DNA of 27,723 nt from JAAZMX01 sp035388025 (lineage in GTDB: Bacteria; Patescibacteriota; Patescibacteriia; UBA2196; GWA2-42-15). Positions 24,907-27,723 of the stretch are shown one piece after another. The stretch spans positions 1-27,723 of the forward strand of contig DAOOPA010000008.1 of the NCBI GenBank assembly GCA_035388025.1, given 5' to 3'. The position numbers were made by a program, and so were the translations under genes. Numbering within the stretch: the stretch's first letter is position 1; each line of letters opens with the position of its first letter. The notes beneath the pieces are model-generated. The model searched no databases. It was given only the letters and a program-made list of their open reading frames with translations, and was not told where the DNA came from.

Positions 24907-26157
24907 TTAATAATCCAGCCATAGGCCGTTACTTTTGGTGATGGTGGCATAATAAAAAGCGCTCTTTTTCGGCTGGCGATCAGCAGTTTTTTCTTCGAGC
25001 CCCACCAGCCCGAATTTGGGGCGGTAACCTTCGGCCCATTCGTAATTATCCAAAAGCGACCAGTAAAAATAACCCCTGACATCCGCGCCGGCTTGCAAGG
25101 CATAATAAACTTCTTCCAGATGCTCATGAATAAAACGCTCGCGTAATTCATCATCGTCAGTGGCAATGCCATTTTCGGTGATATAAATGGGTTTGCGGTA
25201 AACTGATAAATCAATCAAGGCCTCGTAAATGCCATGGGGATAAATCAGCCAGTTGGTAGCCGTAGTGCGTCGGCCTTCATCAGTGCCGAGCGAAGTAGAA
25301 CGGCGGCGGAGACGCACGGGATAATAATAATTGACAGCCAGAAAATCATGAAATTTTTTGCCGGTCAGAAGATAAAAACTATGATTGGAAATTTGGTAAA
25401 GAAAATAGGTGTATAATTGGTCGAAGAGCCGGTGTTTGACATAATTGACATAAGCCTGGAAATCATTGGCAAAACCAACGGAGACTGAGCGTTGGAATTT
25501 TCTTTTGACTGTCGCGTGAATAATTTTGTAAGCCCGACGGTGGGCCCGACTGAGGTGCCAGAAAACCCGCCAACCGGCCAAAAGACCGCGGCCCAAAGGC
25601 GGCCAAAAATCATGGAGATAACTGCAAAAAACATAGCCAACCGGCTCATTGATGGTCAACCAAAAATCAACCAGGTCGCCCAATTCACTGGCGACAAACT
25701 CGGCATAACGGCAGAAATATTTGACTGCGCGCGGATTTTCCCAGCCACCAATCAAGGCCAGCCAACCAGGATTGGTGAAATGATGCAGGGTGAGAAAGAT
25801 CTGAATATTTTTACTTTTGAGATCCACTAGCATAGCGCGATAATGTGCTAGAGCATCGCGGTCCCATTCGCCCTGACGCGGTTCTAGGCGCGCCCACTCC
25901 AAAGACAGGCGATAGGCATTAGTGTTTATTTTTTGCAAGAAAACAAAATCTTCGGCATAGCGCTCATAATGAGCGCAGGCCGGACCCACCGGAGGAATTT
26001 TTTCTTGAGCCCGCCGACACCAGCTTAATTCTTTTTGGTGTTGGGCAAAAAATTCTGGCGACCAATCGTTGGTTTTACAATCCCCTTCCACTTGATGGCT
26101 GGAGGTGGCGGTGCCCCACAAAAAACCCTTTGGAAATTGGAGAAATTTTTTGATCAT
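24907..26157 (-). CDS. Glycoside hydrolase family 1 enzyme
   Basis: A 416-residue GH1 retaining beta-glycosidase (beta-glucosidase/galactosidase class). Signatures are FLWGTATSSHQVEG (12-25), LHHFTNP at 124-130, LTINEP at 167-172 with acid/base Glu171, DFLAVNYYYP (271-280), IYITENG at 324-330 with nucleophile Glu328, and FYWSLLDNYEWAEGYRPKFGLV (364-385). Both catalytic residues are present. It is slightly short for the family (commonly about 440-480). No signal peptide is visible, so it is probably cytoplasmic. It may trim or recycle oligosaccharides or, less directly, feed metabolism. It is the last gene before a terminator and starts 3 nt after the transporter gene. Confidence 0.93.
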   Translation of the reverse strand: MIKKFLQFPKGFLWGTATSSHQVEGDCKTNDWSPEFFAQHQKELSWCRRAQEKIPPVGPACAHYERYAEDFVFLQKINTNAYRLSLEWARLEPRQGEWDRDALAHYRAMLVDLKSKNIQIFLTLHHFTNPGWLALIGGWENPRAVKYFCRYAEFVASELGDLVDFWLTINEPVGYVFCSYLHDFWPPLGRGLLAGWRVFWHLSRAHRRAYKIIHATVKRKFQRSVSVGFANDFQAYVNYVKHRLFDQLYTYFLYQISNHSFYLLTGKKFHDFLAVNYYYPVRLRRRSTSLGTDEGRRTTATNWLIYPHGIYEALIDLSVYRKPIYITENGIATDDDELRERFIHEHLEEVYYALQAGADVRGYFYWSLLDNYEWAEGYRPKFGLVGLEEKTADRQPKKSAFYYATITKSNGLWLDY

Positions 26158-26160
26158 AAA

Positions 26161-27060
26161 CTAAATAATAAAATACATACCGAGAGCAATCAGGAGAATG
26201 GCGAAAACTTTTTGAGTGATGGCGCCAGCGGAGATATTTTCTTTTAAAAGATTGGGGCGATAGCGCGTCAGATAAATAACGGCGATAAAGATAAAGACAT
26301 ATTGAACGCCCTGCATGGCCTGAACCAAGGAAACCGAGGCGAGCGAAGTGGAGTATTGAATCAAAATAGCCGAAGCACCGCCGCAGGCCTGGCCAAAAAG
26401 AAAACGAGTGCGTACACCAGAACCATTGGCGTCCTTGGGCGGATGGGTTAAATCATGGCGATTTTTGGCCCAGAGCATGGGCAACATGGCAGTGACAAAA
26501 ACACCTAGCCGGGTCCAGACAAAACCAGAGAAAAATGATTGATGATTATAGACATCCTTGGTCAAAACATAAGAAAGACCAAAGAAAAAAGCGGCGGGCA
26601 AGGCGACCCAAAGAGCGCGACGCATCTGCGGGACGCGTCCTTTTTCAAAATTAACGGACACGACAAATGCCCCGACAACAATCAAAATAAAGGCATATAT
26701 ATGGCGCTCCAATAATCTCTCGCCCAAAAAAAGATAGGCCAAAGCAAAAACAAAAACCGGAGTCAAACCGCCGATGATCGGTGTCAGGCGTGAAGCATCT
26801 TCTTTTTTGAGCCCAAAAAACATCAAAAATAAACCGATGGCAAAAGTAGCGCCGGCGAGAAGACTGATAATAAACTGGCTCGCGCCTGGCCAGGTCAAAC
26901 CAAATGGCAAAATAAAAACCATCAACACCGCGCCCAGAGCGGCAATATAAAAAGTGTAGACAAAAGGATTTTTGACATCGCGCTTGAGCAAGGTCTTATC
27001 AATAACCATGGCGATGGCATTGAGGAAATAAGCGATAAGAGTGATCAATAGCCAGTTCAT
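26161..27060 (-). CDS. EamA/DMT family transporter
   Basis: A 299-residue inner-membrane protein with about ten helices in two repeats, the layout of the drug/metabolite transporter superfamily. The first repeat (about 1-135) includes LITLIAYFLNAIAMVIDK and RLTPIIGGLTPVFVFALAYLFLGERL. The second (about 150-299) ends with a similar helix hairpin. The PxxxFxxAxxFLGERL segment is the EamA signature. Family members export small metabolites; small relatives ArnE/ArnF flip undecaprenyl-phosphate-aminoarabinose, so this protein could flip a lipid-linked sugar for the two GT-C enzymes. That role is an inference. It is followed by GH1 with a 3-nt gap and preceded by a 92-bp repeat-bearing gap. Confidence 0.85.
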   Translation of the reverse strand: MNWLLITLIAYFLNAIAMVIDKTLLKRDVKNPFVYTFYIAALGAVLMVFILPFGLTWPGASQFIISLLAGATFAIGLFLMFFGLKKEDASRLTPIIGGLTPVFVFALAYLFLGERLLERHIYAFILIVVGAFVVSVNFEKGRVPQMRRALWVALPAAFFFGLSYVLTKDVYNHQSFFSGFVWTRLGVFVTAMLPMLWAKNRHDLTHPPKDANGSGVRTRFLFGQACGGASAILIQYSTSLASVSLVQAMQGVQYVFIFIAVIYLTRYRPNLLKENISAGAITQKVFAILLIALGMYFII

Positions 27061-27077
27061 AGGAGTTGATTTAAGAA

Positions 27078-27098
27078 TTATGATTTATGATTTATGAA
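27078..27098. repeat. Heptamer tandem repeat TTATGAT x3
   Basis: Three consecutive 7-bp units TTATGAT, TTATGAT, TTATGAA in the 92-bp gap between the EamA and cupin genes. CCAAAATG/CCAAAATC at 27103-27118 is a further short duplication right after it. Confidence 0.7.
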
Positions 27099-27125
27099 TA
27101 AACCAAAATGCCAAAATCCAAACGC

Positions 27126-27153
27126 TAGTTACAAATTACTAGTGACGAGTTAC
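27126..27153. repeat. Degenerate heptamer repeat, consensus TAGTTAC x4
   Basis: Four units TAGTTAC, AAATTAC, TAGTGAC, GAGTTAC run to the stop codon of the cupin gene. CTAGT and ACTAG arms within it form a weak inverted repeat. It is a different heptamer from the one 30 bp away. Confidence 0.65.
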
Positions 27154-27632
27154 TAAAATTTTGTCCAATCAAAACCAATTGATGGATCGTCATAAGGAAT
27201 TCGTTCTTCGTCGGGATTGTCTTTGTTGTACGGTTCGGTGACGTGGTAAAACAACATCGCCGGTTCATCGCCCAAAACTTTGTAACCATGGGCCACACCA
27301 ATGGGAATCAAAATCAGTTTGTAATCCCCGGCTCCGGCAGAAATAACTTGGGTCTCACCTTTGGTTGGAGAATCAGTCCGCAAGTCGTGCAAGACGACGA
27401 TAACTTTGCCGGTAGCAAAAAACCAGAGATCGTCTTGCAATTTGTGCCAGTGAAAAGCTTTGATGGTACCGGGATAAGCTAGGGTAAAAATACTTTGACC
27501 GAATTTTTTTAAAAGTCCTTCATCAGCACGCAGAACTTCGGTCAAAAAACCGGGTTCTTTGACCACTTCTTCACCCGCCTTATGAACATCGGGGTGAATT
27601 TTTAATGCTTTAATTTTGACGCCTTCAATCAT
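27153..27632 (-). CDS. RmlC-like sugar 3,5-epimerase (cupin)
   Basis: A 159-residue cupin of the dTDP-4-dehydrorhamnose 3,5-epimerase family, divergent from classical RmlC. YPGTIKAFHWHKLQDD (53-68) replaces the usual GVLRGLHFQ, keeping His61 at the catalytic position. DLRTDSPTKGE (83-93), IPIGVAHGYKVL (109-120) and a closing DDPSIGFDW with Asp155 match the family. The subfamily with YPG-IKA-H-HK occurs near other surface-sugar genes, and its substrate is not settled. It is the first gene of the minus block, with the 22-bp edge element 36 nt upstream. RmlD is encoded about 3.5 kb further on, beyond a terminator. Confidence 0.78.
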   Translation of the reverse strand: MIEGVKIKALKIHPDVHKAGEEVVKEPGFLTEVLRADEGLLKKFGQSIFTLAYPGTIKAFHWHKLQDDLWFFATGKVIVVLHDLRTDSPTKGETQVISAGAGDYKLILIPIGVAHGYKVLGDEPAMLFYHVTEPYNKDNPDEERIPYDDPSIGFDWTKF

Positions 27633-27668
27633 AAAATATGAATTTAATCTTTAATAAAGACAATATAA

Positions 27669-27690
27669 TTTGGAGCTTGCATAGAACAGC
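27669..27690 (-). promoter_or_regulatory. Right copy of the 22-bp locus-edge element
   Basis: On the minus strand this reads GCTGTTCTATGCAAGC, then T, then CCAAA. It is identical to 29-50 except the variable base. It lies 36 nt upstream of the cupin start and in the sense direction of that block. TATATT at 27662-27667 could be a -10, but no good -35 is 16-18 nt away. The rest of the 27633-27668 leader is AT-rich and includes the palindrome CTTTAATAAAG (27649-27659). Confidence 0.6.
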
Positions 27691-27706
27691 ATAAACATTT
27701 ATGCTG
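27687..27706. promoter_or_regulatory. Perfect 9-bp palindrome, operator-like
   Basis: The arms CAGCATAAA (27687-27695) and TTTATGCTG (27698-27706) are perfect reverse complements with a 2-nt centre. The centre is too short for a good hairpin and no T run follows on either strand, so it looks like a dimeric protein-binding site rather than a terminator. Its inner four bases overlap the edge element. There is no matching palindrome at the left edge. Confidence 0.5.
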
Positions 27707-27723
27707 AAAATATGGCAGGCAAA

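Noticed and set aside
24834..25214. A 126-residue minus-strand open frame overlapping the 3' end of GH1
   Set aside because: Its translation is a frame shadow of the GH1 gene; no domain or independent start signal is present.
25286..26352. Similar CGAGCGAAGT-containing 15-mers at 25286-25300 (GH1) and 26338-26352 (EamA), reminiscent of REP-like palindromes
   Set aside because: The shared core is only about 11 bases, both copies are in-frame parts of well-aligned proteins, and no palindromic partner arm is seen.
27687..27706. The palindrome read as an intrinsic terminator
   Set aside because: The 2-nt centre cannot form a loop without opening the stem, and no T run follows on either strand.
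1..27723. CRISPR arrays, tRNA or rRNA genes, transposases, toxin-antitoxin or phage genes
   Set aside because: None seen: the gaps are all shorter than about 230 bp and contain no spaced repeats or cloverleaf-like arms, and no open frame resembles these protein families.

Overview
The window is a surface-glycan biosynthesis locus of 25 genes, all apparently complete. About 14 encode glycosyltransferases; the rest are nucleotide-sugar enzymes, methyltransferases and modification enzymes. Several traits suggest a Patescibacteria/CPR (Parcubacteria-like) genome: very tight packing with ATGA and longer overlaps, no Shine-Dalgarno sequence before any of the 25 starts, short heptamer tandem repeats in an intergenic gap, and AT-rich spacers. 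TGA is used as a stop (for example at the ATGA overlaps), which argues against the recoded Gracilibacteria/Absconditabacteria. The assignment is an inference; no rRNA or marker gene is present.

Layout: two gene blocks converge near 12.8 kb. The plus block (60-12835, 11 genes) encodes a GT4, a GT2-methyltransferase fusion, a Dpm1-like GT2 next to a membrane GT-C protein, a GDP-mannose 3,5-epimerase-like protein, an FkbM methyltransferase, a GT11 fucosyltransferase-like enzyme, an AsnB amidotransferase, a GT2, a second FkbM and an HlpA-like GT-A protein. An intrinsic terminator just past this block lies inside the 3' end of the convergent gene. The minus block has two parts. Downstream of a promoter-like site at 24.75 kb, 11 genes (24682 down to 12802) encode five GT4 enzymes, RmlD, a GT-A protein, a second GT-C protein, an FAD oxidoreductase, a methyltransferase and Gmd. 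Upstream of an intrinsic terminator at 24.8 kb, three genes (27632 down to 24907) encode an RmlC-like cupin, an EamA transporter and a GH1 glycosidase.

Together these genes would build GDP-linked sugars (Gmd and GME-like branches) and perhaps a dTDP-type 6-deoxysugar. They would assemble, methylate and possibly amidate a complex glycan, with lipid-linked sugars feeding the two GT-C enzymes at the membrane. No Wzx flippase, Wzy polymerase or ABC exporter is visible, so export must be encoded elsewhere or be unconventional.

The most striking non-coding signal is a 22-bp element (21/22 identical) at both edges, in inverted orientation, upstream of the first gene of each block. Next are an 8-bp G/C homopolymer inside gmd, which could be a phase-variation switch, and the GME-like plus GT11 pairing without a GDP-fucose synthase, which suggests L-galactose chemistry.
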